Source: DATIJC01 sp035479015
GTDB taxonomy: Bacteria > Patescibacteriota > Microgenomatia > UBA1400 > UBA12028
Reading direction: 5' to 3'
Assembly: GCA_035479015.1 (NCBI GenBank)
Contig: DATIJC010000021.1
Span: 1 to 42,045, forward strand
Length of the DNA stretch: 42,045 nucleotides
Below the pieces are notes generated by a model. That model ran no database searches. It saw only the letters and a list, made by a program, of their open reading frames with translations, and had not been told where the DNA came from. Below are positions 8,079 to 15,904 of this stretch, one piece after another (within the stretch, counting starts at the first letter, position 1; the number at the start of each line of letters is the position of its first letter). Position numbers and translations under genes: made by a program.

Positions 8079-10043
8079 TTATATGTCTAGGTTCGCCAGC
8101 TTCGCGTGGGTTTGAATAAAGCGCTTGCGCGGCGGAACCTCGTCGCCCATCAGCGTACTGAACACTAAATCTACTTTGGCCGCTTCATCTAATAATACCT
8201 TCTTCAGCATGCGAGTCTTGGGATCCATGGTCGTCTCCCAAAGCTGCTCTGGGTTCATCTCTCCCAAGCCCTTATAGCGCTGGACCGAAATATTCATACC
8301 TTTGTTATTAGCTTCGAGTTCTTTGCTGGCCTTATCGCGCTCCTCTTCAGTGAAAGCGTAACGCACTTCTTTTTTATTCCATACCTTAAACAGTGGTGGC
8401 ATGGCGATATAGAGATATCCTTTTTCAATAATCTGCGGCAAGTGCCTGTAAAAGAAAGTTAGGGACAACGTGGTAATGTGCTCTCCATCCACGTCAGCAT
8501 CGTTCATCAAGATGATACGGTGATAGCGAAGCTTACTGATATCAAATGTATCTCCCAGTCCGGTGCCAAGTGCGATAACGAGGTTTTTTAATTCTTCAAA
8601 GTCAACAATTTTATCAAGTCGCGCCCGCTCGGTATTTAAAATTTTACCGCGCAGTGGGAAAATCGCTTGAAATTTACGGTCTCTTCCTTGTTTGGCCGAA
8701 CCACCGGCTGAGTCACCCTCGACCATATAGAGTTCACACGCTGCCGGGTCCGATGACTGGCAGTCAGCCAATTTTCCCGGCAAACTACCGCCTTCAAATG
8801 CACCTTTTCTGATGACTGCTTCTTTGGCGGCACGGGCTGCTAGTCGTGCACGTGCAGCAAGCATCACTTTCTCGACGATGACTCGCGCTTCTTTAGGATG
8901 CTCTTCAAAATATTGATCTAATCCTTGCTTGACGATCGAATAGACTGCTGACTGGACTTCAGCATTATTTAATTTTGTCTTAGTCTGACTCTCAAACTGG
9001 ATATCATTACTTGGCATCTTGACGAAGATGACAGCCGTCATACCTTCACGCAGGTCTTCGGAGGTGAACATGTCTTTTTCATTTTTGACGAGTGCGTTTT
9101 TAACGACATAATCTTTAAGCGATTTATTCAATGCTGTGCGAAATCCGGTGAGATGTGTGCCGCCATCTGGAGTCTTAATAGTATTAGCGAAACTTTCGAT
9201 GGTTTCTGAATAACTGTCGTTATATTGGATAGCGACATCGGCAAATACCTTAAATTTCACGGCATCAAATTCACCTGTCATGCTGATGACGTCGTGAAGC
9301 GTTTTTTTGCTATGATTTAAATGCGTGACGAGTGACTTGATACCGCCTTCAAAGTAGAAGTGCTGTTCTGTATTTTCTTTTTCGTCAAATAATTTGAAAT
9401 AGAGACCCGCTAGCAGGTATGCACGCTCGCGGATAAAATCTTCGATATTATGTAATGAAAATTCGATAGTGGAAAAAATTGTCGCATCTGGTAAAAAGTT
9501 GCTTAAAGTACCAGATTGATATGTTACGAAATCTTTTGATGCATACGGAAATAGTTCGATGACTTTCGACTCAGCAATTTCTTTTACTTTGGTGACTGGT
9601 ACACCAATATGATACTCTTGGAAGTAGTATGTACCCTTTCGTTTCACACACACACGCATGTGGGAAGACAGTGCATTGACGGCAGAGGCTCCGACTCCAT
9701 GAAGTCCGCCTGAGGCCTGATAGGCCATCTCATCGAACTTGCCTCCCGCATGCAGCTTCGTCATGGCGATCTCGAGAGCGCTGACTCCTGACGGATGCAT
9801 ATCTGTGGGGATCCCGCGACCATTATCGACGACCGTGCAGTATCCATCGGCTGTTAAATACACACCTACTTCCTTAGCGTAGCCGACGATAGCTTCATCT
9901 ACGGAGTTATCGACGATTTCTTTGACGAGATGGTGCAATCCTGTGGCATCTGTAGATCCAATGTACATGCCGGGACGCTTGCGCACGGGCTCCAAGCCTT
10001 CTAGGACGCGGATATCAGAGGCGGTATAGGTATTACTTGCCAT
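8079..10043 (-). CDS. gyrB: DNA gyrase subunit B
   Basis: The 654-aa ATPase subunit works with GyrA as an A2B2 complex. It shows the GHKL ATP-binding fold (EIVDNSVDEA at 42-51, VVDNGRGIP at 71-79, GGLHGVGASAVNAL at 112-125), the transducer domain, and the TOPRIM metal site (EGDSAGG at 442-448 and DADVDG at 515-520). The C-terminal QRYKGLGEMNPEQLWETTMDP segment is the usual GyrB/ParE ending. Length is that of gyrases without the large enterobacterial insert. The start at 10043 has no Shine-Dalgarno sequence and lies very close to a promoter-like pair. It opens the operon that continues through ppa to gyrA. Confidence 0.97.
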   Translation of the reverse strand: MASNTYTASDIRVLEGLEPVRKRPGMYIGSTDATGLHHLVKEIVDNSVDEAIVGYAKEVGVYLTADGYCTVVDNGRGIPTDMHPSGVSALEIAMTKLHAGGKFDEMAYQASGGLHGVGASAVNALSSHMRVCVKRKGTYYFQEYHIGVPVTKVKEIAESKVIELFPYASKDFVTYQSGTLSNFLPDATIFSTIEFSLHNIEDFIRERAYLLAGLYFKLFDEKENTEQHFYFEGGIKSLVTHLNHSKKTLHDVISMTGEFDAVKFKVFADVAIQYNDSYSETIESFANTIKTPDGGTHLTGFRTALNKSLKDYVVKNALVKNEKDMFTSEDLREGMTAVIFVKMPSNDIQFESQTKTKLNNAEVQSAVYSIVKQGLDQYFEEHPKEARVIVEKVMLAARARLAARAAKEAVIRKGAFEGGSLPGKLADCQSSDPAACELYMVEGDSAGGSAKQGRDRKFQAIFPLRGKILNTERARLDKIVDFEELKNLVIALGTGLGDTFDISKLRYHRIILMNDADVDGEHITTLSLTFFYRHLPQIIEKGYLYIAMPPLFKVWNKKEVRYAFTEEERDKASKELEANNKGMNISVQRYKGLGEMNPEQLWETTMDPKTRMLKKVLLDEAAKVDLVFSTLMGDEVPPRKRFIQTHAKLANLDI

Positions 10044-10055
10044 AAGCAGAAAGAC

Positions 10056-10084
10056 ACTGTATCAAAAACAGGTTGCAAACGCAA
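10056..10084 (-). promoter_or_regulatory. Putative gyrB promoter, near-leaderless
   Basis: On the minus strand TTGCGT (10079-10084) and TACAGT (10056-10061) are 17 bases apart. Transcription would start about 6 bases before the gyrB ATG, so the mRNA would be almost leaderless, which agrees with the missing ribosome-binding site. Confidence 0.5.
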
Positions 10085-10088
10085 GACA

Positions 10089-10117
10089 TTGACCTTATCC
10101 CCCGATTTTGCTATATC
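10089..10117 (+). promoter_or_regulatory. Putative promoter of the HTH gene
   Basis: TTGACC (10089-10094) and TATATC (10112-10117) are 17 bases apart, about 35 bases before the ATG at 10152. It lies back to back with the putative gyrB promoter, with the two -35 boxes only 4 bases apart, so one bound regulator could affect both. Confidence 0.55.
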
Positions 10118-10151
10118 AGAACTGCTTGTATTACAAGTAGAAAAGGAATAT

Positions 10152-10526
10152 ATGGCTTCAAAACAAGAACAACTGTTGGAAATGATTGCCGATTGCGACG
10201 GGCGTTCCATTCCTACCATTGCAGAATGTTTGGGTTTACGGCCCATTACGGTATATGAGTACCTAATAGCTTTTACCTATGGTTCATACGCACTGACTTT
10301 TGAAGGTGGGCAAAATGGGATCGTGCACGTCGACTCCACATTGTGGGAAGATCAAAAAGTTGCAGCGCGAAAAGTGAAACGAGAGGCTGTTCGCGCAAAA
10401 CCAAACAACTCAAGTCACGTGGCGCTTTCAGATCAATATGTACCCGACCACACACGCGTGCAGTCAGATTCAGAGGTTCTTGATCAAATTCGAAGAGGCG
10501 GTCCTATTTCTGGTACCCGATTTTAA
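10152..10526 (+). CDS. Small helix-turn-helix protein
   Basis: A 124-aa protein whose N-terminal part looks like a winged or simple HTH: helix QEQLLEMIADCDG, then SIPTIAECLGLRPITVYEYLIAF, which has the spacing of a DNA-binding HTH (residues about 18-42). The C-terminal half is Lys/Arg-rich and low in structure. The ATG at 10152 is chosen because AAAAGGA sits 5 bases upstream and because the upstream TTG start (10089) lies inside the -35 box. It diverges from gyrB. Regulation of gyrB is a reasonable guess from position only. Its stop codon overlaps the stop codon of the next gene on the opposite strand. Confidence 0.7.
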   Translation: MASKQEQLLEMIADCDGRSIPTIAECLGLRPITVYEYLIAFTYGSYALTFEGGQNGIVHVDSTLWEDQKVAARKVKREAVRAKPNNSSHVALSDQYVPDHTRVQSDSEVLDQIRRGGPISGTRF

Positions 10527-11146
10527 AATTTGAAAAATAGATCTTCTAAAGTTAGGCGGACATTCACGTTGCCTGAGACGTCGTGGATGGCAGTGCTCAC
10601 AAGTTGTATTTGTGACACTAATTTTTTATTTGGTTTTTGATCGATCTCATTTTTTAGATGTAAGAGCAAGTCTTCAAGCATTGCCAATGCTTCATCCTTT
10701 TTTCCATACTTCTCTGCTAGCTCTATTTTCTCGCCGATAGTTGCTTTCGCAATTTCCCGAAACATTTTTTCTCCGTCAACAACCTGCGTACTGGCGCCTG
10801 CGTACTGCGTACTAATCAATACGCATCTTGATCTGATCGTAGCTAGGAGCAGCATTGGCTTCGGTGTGACGAGCACAATCTGACTATTCCCTGGCGGTTC
10901 TTCCAGAATTTTCAGCAGTGCCTGCTGGGCGGGCAGACTCATCGTATGGGCAGGAAAAAGAATTACTACTTTGTGAGTATCTTTGACTGGAGCGAACGAT
11001 AAAATTCCCGGTAGACTTTGGATCTGCTCAATAGAGATACCCGTTTTTCCCTCCAAGGGTGAGAGAACTATAGTGTCGGGCGATGAATTTGGCTCGATGT
11101 GATCGGACACGACGATGGTGGACTGCGATTGCATCAACATTTGCAT
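10523..11146 (-). CDS. DNA polymerase III delta'-like clamp-loader protein, shortened
   Basis: The 207-aa protein matches the middle of clamp-loader AAA+ proteins (HolB/DnaX group): a KVVILFPAHTMSLPAQQALLKILEEPP block (Walker B/helix region) and LATIRSRC, the SRC motif that contacts the ATP of the neighbouring subunit. No Walker A loop is present, as expected for delta'. The N-terminal ATP-domain part is much shorter than in E. coli HolB. Right after the SRC motif comes a repeat-encoded segment STQYAGASTQV. The C-terminal part is helical. AAAGGAG lies at good distance before the ATG at 11146. Clamp loading onto DNA is inferred, and a degenerate paralogue is possible. Confidence 0.75.
   Translation of the reverse strand: MQMLMQSQSTIVVSDHIEPNSSPDTIVLSPLEGKTGISIEQIQSLPGILSFAPVKDTHKVVILFPAHTMSLPAQQALLKILEEPPGNSQIVLVTPKPMLLLATIRSRCVLISTQYAGASTQVVDGEKMFREIAKATIGEKIELAEKYGKKDEALAMLEDLLLHLKNEIDQKPNKKLVSQIQLVSTAIHDVSGNVNVRLTLEDLFFKF
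10782..10814 (-). repeat. Short coding repeat inside the delta'-like gene
   Basis: The minus strand reads TAGTACGCAGTACGCAGG followed by CGCCAGTACGCAGG, matching the copy in gyrA (6202-6233) in sequence, orientation and frame. It places STQYAGASTQV between the SRC motif and the C-terminal helical domain. Confidence 0.7.
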
Positions 11147-11169
11147 TTACCGGCTCCTTTCTTTTACAC

Positions 11170-11178
11170 TGGTTATAG
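11170..11178 (+). promoter_or_regulatory. Possible extended -10 of pilB
   Basis: TGGTTATAG has the TGn extension before a -10-like hexamer (11173-11178). No good -35 is seen. Transcription would begin about 7 bases before the pilB ATG at 11192, and no ribosome-binding site is present, so a leaderless mRNA is possible. Confidence 0.35.
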
Positions 11179-11191
11179 CGATTTGCACACT

Positions 11192-12961
11192 ATGGATACT
11201 AGTACACCAGCTGTTCCACAATTTACCACAACCTCCGTGGCAGAAGTGCTATTATCTTCTGGGGCAATCACTCAAGCTGTCTATGATGATCTCTCATTGG
11301 AGCATATCAATTCTGGGAAGAGTTTGGAAAGTTTGATCGAAGAAAAGAAATTAGTTGATGAGGAAGTGCTGACCAAAGCGAAAGCGGCTGCATACAACGT
11401 GCCGTATATAAAATTGTCTGAAACTGGCGTATCGCCACAAGCCCTAGCCCAAGTTCCGGAAAGTGTAGCCCGCCGATATCGTTTGGTCCCCTTCGCCCTC
11501 AATGATGAAGAAGGGTCGGTATCGATTGCGATGGTCAACCCATCGGATCTTTTAGCCGTAGATTTTGTTACCAAGAAGACGAATAAAAAAGTGAAGATAT
11601 TTATTGCCTCGGCATATGAGATTACCCGGGCGATTAATGAGCGGTACGCGCAAAGTCTATCATCCGAGGTCAGTGAAGCGCTCAAGGAGACCGGCGAAGC
11701 ACAAACTTTGGTAGCGAGCGGTGAAGAGATTGATATCAGTAAGGTCAACACGAGTGAGATTATACGTGAGGCGCCGATTGCCAAAATCGTGGAGACCATC
11801 CTGGCGTTTGCCATGAAATCCCGTGCGTCTGATGTGCACATCGAGCCACAGGAGGACAGAACCCGAGTGCGCTACCGCATCGATGGAATTTTAAATGAAA
11901 AGTTGGTCTTGCCCAAAAGCGTACATCCCGCGTTGGTTTCACGTATCAAGATCCTCTCTGATTTAAAAATTGACGAAAAACGTATTCCACAGGATGGCCG
12001 TTTCAATTTCCGTACCCAAAATGAAGAAGTAGATTTGCGTGTCTCGACACTGCCGACCGTGCACGGTGAGAAGGTCGTCATGCGCTTACTCAAAAAATCC
12101 GGTGCGATCCCTACACTTTCTGAACTGGGCCTTCGCGGTACAGGTCTTCGCGCCATGGAACAAGCTATTAAAGTGCCCCATGGCATCATTTTGGTGACTG
12201 GTCCTACGGGTTCTGGTAAGACAACTACGCTCTACTCCGTGCTGCATGAAATTAATACACCTGCGGTAAATATTGTCACACTTGAGGATCCGGTCGAATA
12301 TCAAATCGAGGGTGTTAACCAAGTGCAGATCAATCCGGGCGCAGGACTGACATTTGCTTCTGGGCTACGTTCGTTTCTGCGGCAAGATCCAAACATCATC
12401 ATGGTGGGAGAAATCCGCGATACAGAGACTGCGGAGCTGGCGATCCAAGCATCACTCACTGGGCACTTGGTGTTTTCCACACTGCACACCAATTCTGCCT
12501 CGGGTGCACTGCCCCGTTTACTAGATATGGGTGCAGAGCCATTTTTGTTGACATCATCTATCACGCTTGTTGCTGCACAGCGCGTGGTGCGTACGATCAG
12601 CGCTGAAAAAGAAACGTATACCCCACCGCCGGAAGTAGAAAAGGACATTCGAGAAGTTTTAGGTCCTCTCTATGATGGGTGGGTGAAATCCAAGGGCTTA
12701 GAAGGTAAACCATTGACACTCTACCGCGGTGTCCCCTCCAAGGGAAATAATGACTCTGGGTATCAGGGACGTATCGCTATTTTTGAAGTGCTCCTCATGA
12801 ATGACAAAATCGGCCGGTTAGTTTTGGAGCATCAACCTGCCGGTGATATTGAAAAGCAGGCGATGGCGGATGGGATGCTCCTCATGAAACAAGATGGGTA
12901 CTTGAAAGCTTTGGAAGGAATCACCACAATTGAAGAAGTGCTGCGTGTGGCACAAGTATAA
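11192..12961 (+). CDS. pilB: Type IV pilus assembly ATPase PilB / GspE family
   Basis: The 589-aa secretion ATPase drives pilus extension (or pseudopilus assembly) from the cytoplasmic face of the inner membrane. An N-terminal MshEN/GspE-N-like domain (about 15-170) precedes the RecA-like core with Walker A GPTGSGKTTTLYS, the Asp box TLEDPVEY, Walker B IIMVGEIRDTETAE and the His box TGHLVFSTLHTNSA. The tetra-Cys zinc module that normally follows QRLVRTLC is missing: here the protein reads QRVVRTISAEKE, and later GVPSKGNNDSGYQGR where family members have two CxxC pairs. The ATG at 11192 is chosen because residues encoded upstream do not fit the family. It is followed by pilT after 2 bases. Confidence 0.93.
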   Translation: MDTSTPAVPQFTTTSVAEVLLSSGAITQAVYDDLSLEHINSGKSLESLIEEKKLVDEEVLTKAKAAAYNVPYIKLSETGVSPQALAQVPESVARRYRLVPFALNDEEGSVSIAMVNPSDLLAVDFVTKKTNKKVKIFIASAYEITRAINERYAQSLSSEVSEALKETGEAQTLVASGEEIDISKVNTSEIIREAPIAKIVETILAFAMKSRASDVHIEPQEDRTRVRYRIDGILNEKLVLPKSVHPALVSRIKILSDLKIDEKRIPQDGRFNFRTQNEEVDLRVSTLPTVHGEKVVMRLLKKSGAIPTLSELGLRGTGLRAMEQAIKVPHGIILVTGPTGSGKTTTLYSVLHEINTPAVNIVTLEDPVEYQIEGVNQVQINPGAGLTFASGLRSFLRQDPNIIMVGEIRDTETAELAIQASLTGHLVFSTLHTNSASGALPRLLDMGAEPFLLTSSITLVAAQRVVRTISAEKETYTPPPEVEKDIREVLGPLYDGWVKSKGLEGKPLTLYRGVPSKGNNDSGYQGRIAIFEVLLMNDKIGRLVLEHQPAGDIEKQAMADGMLLMKQDGYLKALEGITTIEEVLRVAQV

Positions 12962-12963
12962 CT

Positions 12964-14022
12964 ATGGCAACAATAGAAGAACTACTAGCACTCTGTGTTT
13001 CACAAGATTCATCGGATCTCCATTTGGTTCCGGGGACGCCGCCCTATTTGCGTATTCACGGAGAACTCAAAGTTGTTGAGGGTGAACCGGTCATTGATCA
13101 AAAGCGTGCAGAAGATCTACTCTATCCCCTACTCTCCCAAGAATTACGCGATCAACTGCTCGTTAACAAAGAGGTCGATTTTTCTTATCAATTCAAAGAT
13201 TTGGGTCGTTTTCGTATCAACGCCTACTTTCACAAAGGCATGTTGGCCGCGGCCATGCGTTTGATCCCAACTAAGATAAAAACAATTGAGGAATTGCATT
13301 TGCCCCAAATTTTTCATGAGTTTGCCAAATACACGCAAGGATTTGTGCTGGTGACAGGACCGACGGGTCAAGGTAAATCTTCTACATTGGCTGCAGTGAT
13401 CGATGAGATCAATCAAAACCGCGCTGAACATATCTTGACGATCGAAGATCCAATTGAATACATATATACGCCGAAAAAAAGTATCATTTCGCAGCGTGAG
13501 CTGCATGCTGATACCCATTCGTGGGAAGTAGCGCTCAAATCGGCGCTGCGTGAGGATCCAAACGTAGTGCTTGTCGGTGAAATGCGCGACTACGAAACAA
13601 TTGCAGCAGCACTGACAGTGGCGGAGACAGGCCACTTGGTGTTTGCCACACTCCATACCAATTCGGCTTCTCAGACCGTTGACCGCATCATTGATGTGTT
13701 CCCAGAGCATCAACAGGGTCAGATCCGCATGCAGTTATCAAGCACCTTGGCGGGCATCGTGTCACAGCGCCTGCTTCCTAGTCTCAAAGGCGGTCGGATA
13801 GCTGCAGTAGACGTCATGCTGGCTACGTCAGCGGTCAAAAATATTATCCGTGAAGGAAAAACCTATCAGCTGGACAACGTCATCTCAACATCATCCGAAC
13901 TGGGGATGATCTCGCTTGAATCAAGTTTGGCAAAACTCGTGAATAATGGTGATGTCTCCTATCAAAAAGCCAAAGAACATGCACTCAACCCCGATCAGTT
14001 TGACAGGATGATAAAAAAATGA
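12964..14022 (+). CDS. pilT: Twitching motility ATPase PilT
   Basis: The 352-aa retraction ATPase depolymerises the type IV pilus. The PilT PAS-like N-domain (SQDSSDLHLVPGTPPYLRIHG) is followed by Walker A GPTGQGKSSTLA, the Asp box LTIEDPIEY, Walker B VVLVGEMRDYETI and the His box TGHLVFATLHTNSA. The retraction signature AIRNLIRE appears as AVKNIIRE near residue 295, supporting PilT over PilB or GspE. It follows pilB by 2 bases. No pilin, PilC or PilM-O genes are within the window. Its stop codon lies inside a hairpin shared with the converging gene. Confidence 0.93.
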   Translation: MATIEELLALCVSQDSSDLHLVPGTPPYLRIHGELKVVEGEPVIDQKRAEDLLYPLLSQELRDQLLVNKEVDFSYQFKDLGRFRINAYFHKGMLAAAMRLIPTKIKTIEELHLPQIFHEFAKYTQGFVLVTGPTGQGKSSTLAAVIDEINQNRAEHILTIEDPIEYIYTPKKSIISQRELHADTHSWEVALKSALREDPNVVLVGEMRDYETIAAALTVAETGHLVFATLHTNSASQTVDRIIDVFPEHQQGQIRMQLSSTLAGIVSQRLLPSLKGGRIAAVDVMLATSAVKNIIREGKTYQLDNVISTSSELGMISLESSLAKLVNNGDVSYQKAKEHALNPDQFDRMIKK

Positions 14023-14050
14023 CAAAAAACTTTTCAAAGCTTTTTGTCAT
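14012..14050 (-). terminator. Intrinsic terminator between converging genes
   Basis: Arms ATGACAAAAA (14019-14028) and TTTTTGTCAT (14041-14050) form a hairpin with a further inner CTTT/AAAG pair. On the minus strand it is followed by seven T (14012-14018), a good terminator for the membrane protein gene. The left arm overlaps the pilT stop codon. The right arm runs into the palindromic repeat at 14046. Confidence 0.65.
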
Positions 14051-14142
14051 CCCGGTAAAGGCGGCGACGAGGAGCCTTATCCAGGATCCAGGAGCGAATG
14101 GAAAATTTTATTGACTGGATTCCTGCCTACGCAGGAATGACA
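14046..14142. repeat. Composite palindromic repeat, partly coding
   Basis: It starts GTCATCCCGG and ends in a 28-base unit (14115-14142) CTGGATTCCTGCC...GGAATGACA, like the element at 525-616. The right unit forms the last codons of the membrane protein gene at 14108 and encodes SFLRRQESS. Confidence 0.7.
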
Positions 14143-15163
14143 AAGCAAGACTCTTAAAGATCTGGAAGATGTTCCAAGAAAATATCACCCACACCCACGG
14201 CGAGAGCTGGAAAAGAACACGATCTATCGACGAGCTTATATATCCGGCAGGTTCTAGTGTTGCTGTCAGATAGACTCCGATAAAGAGCAAAAATAAGACA
14301 CTAAGTGTCGGCCAAGCGAAGCGGCGGATAAAGGAATTTTGTGTCTTCACGAGCGGTACACTCAACCAAAATAAAGGCCATAAAATATACCAATTTTTGA
14401 AATTCAGCATTTCCTTCAACGTGTATTGGATAGTCAAAAATAGACGATGAGCGGATTCCTCTACCCCCATCCACTGCAAAGTAAAATCCGTCGGAATTTG
14501 CAGTGACAGAAGTAAATATTTCCATGCAACAACCGGAGCTATTGCCGCAATAAAAATCCAAGTTCGTGCCCATTTCGAGCCAGGTAATAACAAGATCGGA
14601 ATTACAAGAAATACCCCCTCTAATTTTATTTGACTTGCCATTAATACAATCGAAAGTAATATCCAAAGTCTTTTTTTCCCAAGCAATTCATGTATTAAAA
14701 GCCAAACAAATAGGACTATAACAATATCGGCAGAGCCTGCTTGCTCCCTCCCCGCCTGAGTCAATAATGGTGAGAGCATTGAATAAACGTATGTCATCAA
14801 TAGTGAAAAAAGTGGCGGCAATGAAAGTTTGCGCAAACTTTTGTAGCAAACAAACAAGATAAACAGATACACAAAAGGATAGAGTAGGAAGACTGCCATT
14901 TCATTAATACCGCCTACTACTCTATATTCAAGTGAAAAAAGAAATGGTAAGAGAATCGGATAGTGCGGATGCCCAAGTAGAAAATCTGGATTTTTGAGCG
15001 TGTGAATTGGGAATCCATTTTCAAGATATATCGCTTTGGCTTTCAGCAGCCAAAAGCCTACCACATCTTCACTATGCCAAGACAAGTGCAGTGCGCCAGA
15101 AAATACATAACAGAAGTTAATAATTAGGAGAGCGAGCAAAAACCAACGCGTTAGTTTTCGCAT
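14108..15163 (-). CDS. Polytopic membrane protein, GT-C glycosyltransferase-like
   Basis: The 351-aa protein has about nine hydrophobic segments. The first extracytoplasmic loop contains HSEDVVGFWLLKAKAIYLENG and HPHYPILLPFL, a layout seen in GT-C glycosyltransferases that use lipid-linked sugars (acidic residue after the first membrane helix, then a YP-type motif). I infer a role in glycosylation or envelope polymer assembly, without knowing the substrate. The last ten residues (SFLRRQESSQ) come from a palindromic repeat that has entered the 3' end and probably replaced the original stop. It overlaps the small upstream ORF by 13 bases. Confidence 0.7.
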   Translation of the reverse strand: MRKLTRWFLLALLIINFCYVFSGALHLSWHSEDVVGFWLLKAKAIYLENGFPIHTLKNPDFLLGHPHYPILLPFLFSLEYRVVGGINEMAVFLLYPFVYLFILFVCYKSLRKLSLPPLFSLLMTYVYSMLSPLLTQAGREQAGSADIVIVLFVWLLIHELLGKKRLWILLSIVLMASQIKLEGVFLVIPILLLPGSKWARTWIFIAAIAPVVAWKYLLLSLQIPTDFTLQWMGVEESAHRLFLTIQYTLKEMLNFKNWYILWPLFWLSVPLVKTQNSFIRRFAWPTLSVLFLLFIGVYLTATLEPAGYISSSIDRVLFQLSPWVWVIFSWNIFQIFKSLALSFLRRQESSQ

Positions 15164-15366
15164 ACCGCTCCCAAATGACGGTAGTTATAAAGCCCACGCA
15201 GTTCCCCACTGCTTGTCGCAAAAAATGATGAACATGCTGTCACTTCGGGATGAAACTCACCAGGAGGATGTAAAAATTCTTGCGCTGTCCGTATTGCATA
15301 CAAGCCACTACGCAAAAACACAAACAGAGTCATGACAAAAAAACAAAGAACGAAAATGCGATGCAT
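15151..15366 (-). CDS. Small exported ORF, 71 aa
   Basis: The N-terminus looks like a signal peptide (MHRIFVLCFFVMTLFVFLRSG) and the rest is hydrophilic with two cysteines. The 3' end overlaps the next gene by 13 bases, which suggests translational coupling. It lies 17 bases after rpsI and could be co-transcribed with it. It may be a real short gene or the remains of a longer one, and I do not recognise it. Confidence 0.45.
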   Translation of the reverse strand: MHRIFVLCFFVMTLFVFLRSGLYAIRTAQEFLHPPGEFHPEVTACSSFFATSSGELRGLYNYRHLGAVCEN

Positions 15367-15383
15367 GCTGGGATAATAACACT

Positions 15384-15857
15384 TTACCGCTTTGGAGACT
15401 GCTTGGCGCGGCGGGCCTTGCCACCTGTACCCATTTTGCGGGTTTCACGCATGCGTGAGTCACGGGTCAAAAGTTTGGCATCGCGAAGTGGTTTCTTTTG
15501 ATCGCCATCAAGCTTGACGATAGCGCGTGCGAGTCCAAGACTCACAGCCTCAGCTTGTGCGCTCAAACCACCACCGATAACTTTGATTGTGAAGTGCATG
15601 CTGTCACGCAGTGATGCCACGTCTAAAGGGCGGAATAATATCATCTGCAAAACTTCCTGACCAAAGTACTTGGTGATTGAGCGGCCATTGACGGTGTTAT
15701 CACCTTTGCCACGGAATAACCGGATACGAGCGATTGCAGTCTTACGGCGGCCTACTGTCGCAATATAATCAGTGTTCTTTGATTTTGAAGCAGGCTGGTT
15801 ATCAGTCTGTTTCTTCACAATCTTTTGAACTGCGGTATTTTTCTTTTTAAGCGGCAT
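15384..15857 (-). CDS. rpsI: 30S ribosomal protein S9 (uS9)
   Basis: The 157-aa small-subunit protein has a C-terminal tail that reaches the P-site tRNA. The conserved core ATVGRRKTAIARIRLFRG begins near residue 31, and the protein ends in the typical basic TRKMGTGGKARRAKQSPKR. An N-terminal Lys/Gln-rich extension of about 28 residues precedes the core, which is longer than usual. It is the last gene of the large ribosomal run and follows rplM across a palindromic repeat. Confidence 0.96.
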   Translation of the reverse strand: MPLKKKNTAVQKIVKKQTDNQPASKSKNTDYIATVGRRKTAIARIRLFRGKGDNTVNGRSITKYFGQEVLQMILFRPLDVASLRDSMHFTIKVIGGGLSAQAEAVSLGLARAIVKLDGDQKKPLRDAKLLTRDSRMRETRKMGTGGKARRAKQSPKR

Positions 15858-15873
15858 ATTATTTAGTTTCTTT

Positions 15874-15904
15874 CCGCCAAAGGCGGATCAGCCTAGGGCT
15901 GACC
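15874..15904. repeat. Double palindrome at the rplM 3' end
   Basis: CCGCC-aaa-GGCGG (15874-15886) is joined to a second inverted repeat, GGATCAGCC (15885-15893) and GGCTGACC (15897-15904). The second palindrome contains the rplM stop codon and encodes its last residues (GQP). It looks like another short repeat family. It is not followed by a T-run. Confidence 0.5.

Noticed and set aside
10089..10151. TTG start of the HTH gene at 10089
   Set aside because: The TTG lies in a promoter-like -35 box; the ATG at 10152 has a ribosome-binding site.
11099..11191. Upstream start for pilB
   Set aside because: The added residues (His/Leu-rich) do not fit PilB and would overlap the divergent delta'-like gene.
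11281..11841. Minus-strand ORF of 186 codons
   Set aside because: It is antisense to pilB, Ser-rich and low in structure. The pilB frame is certain.
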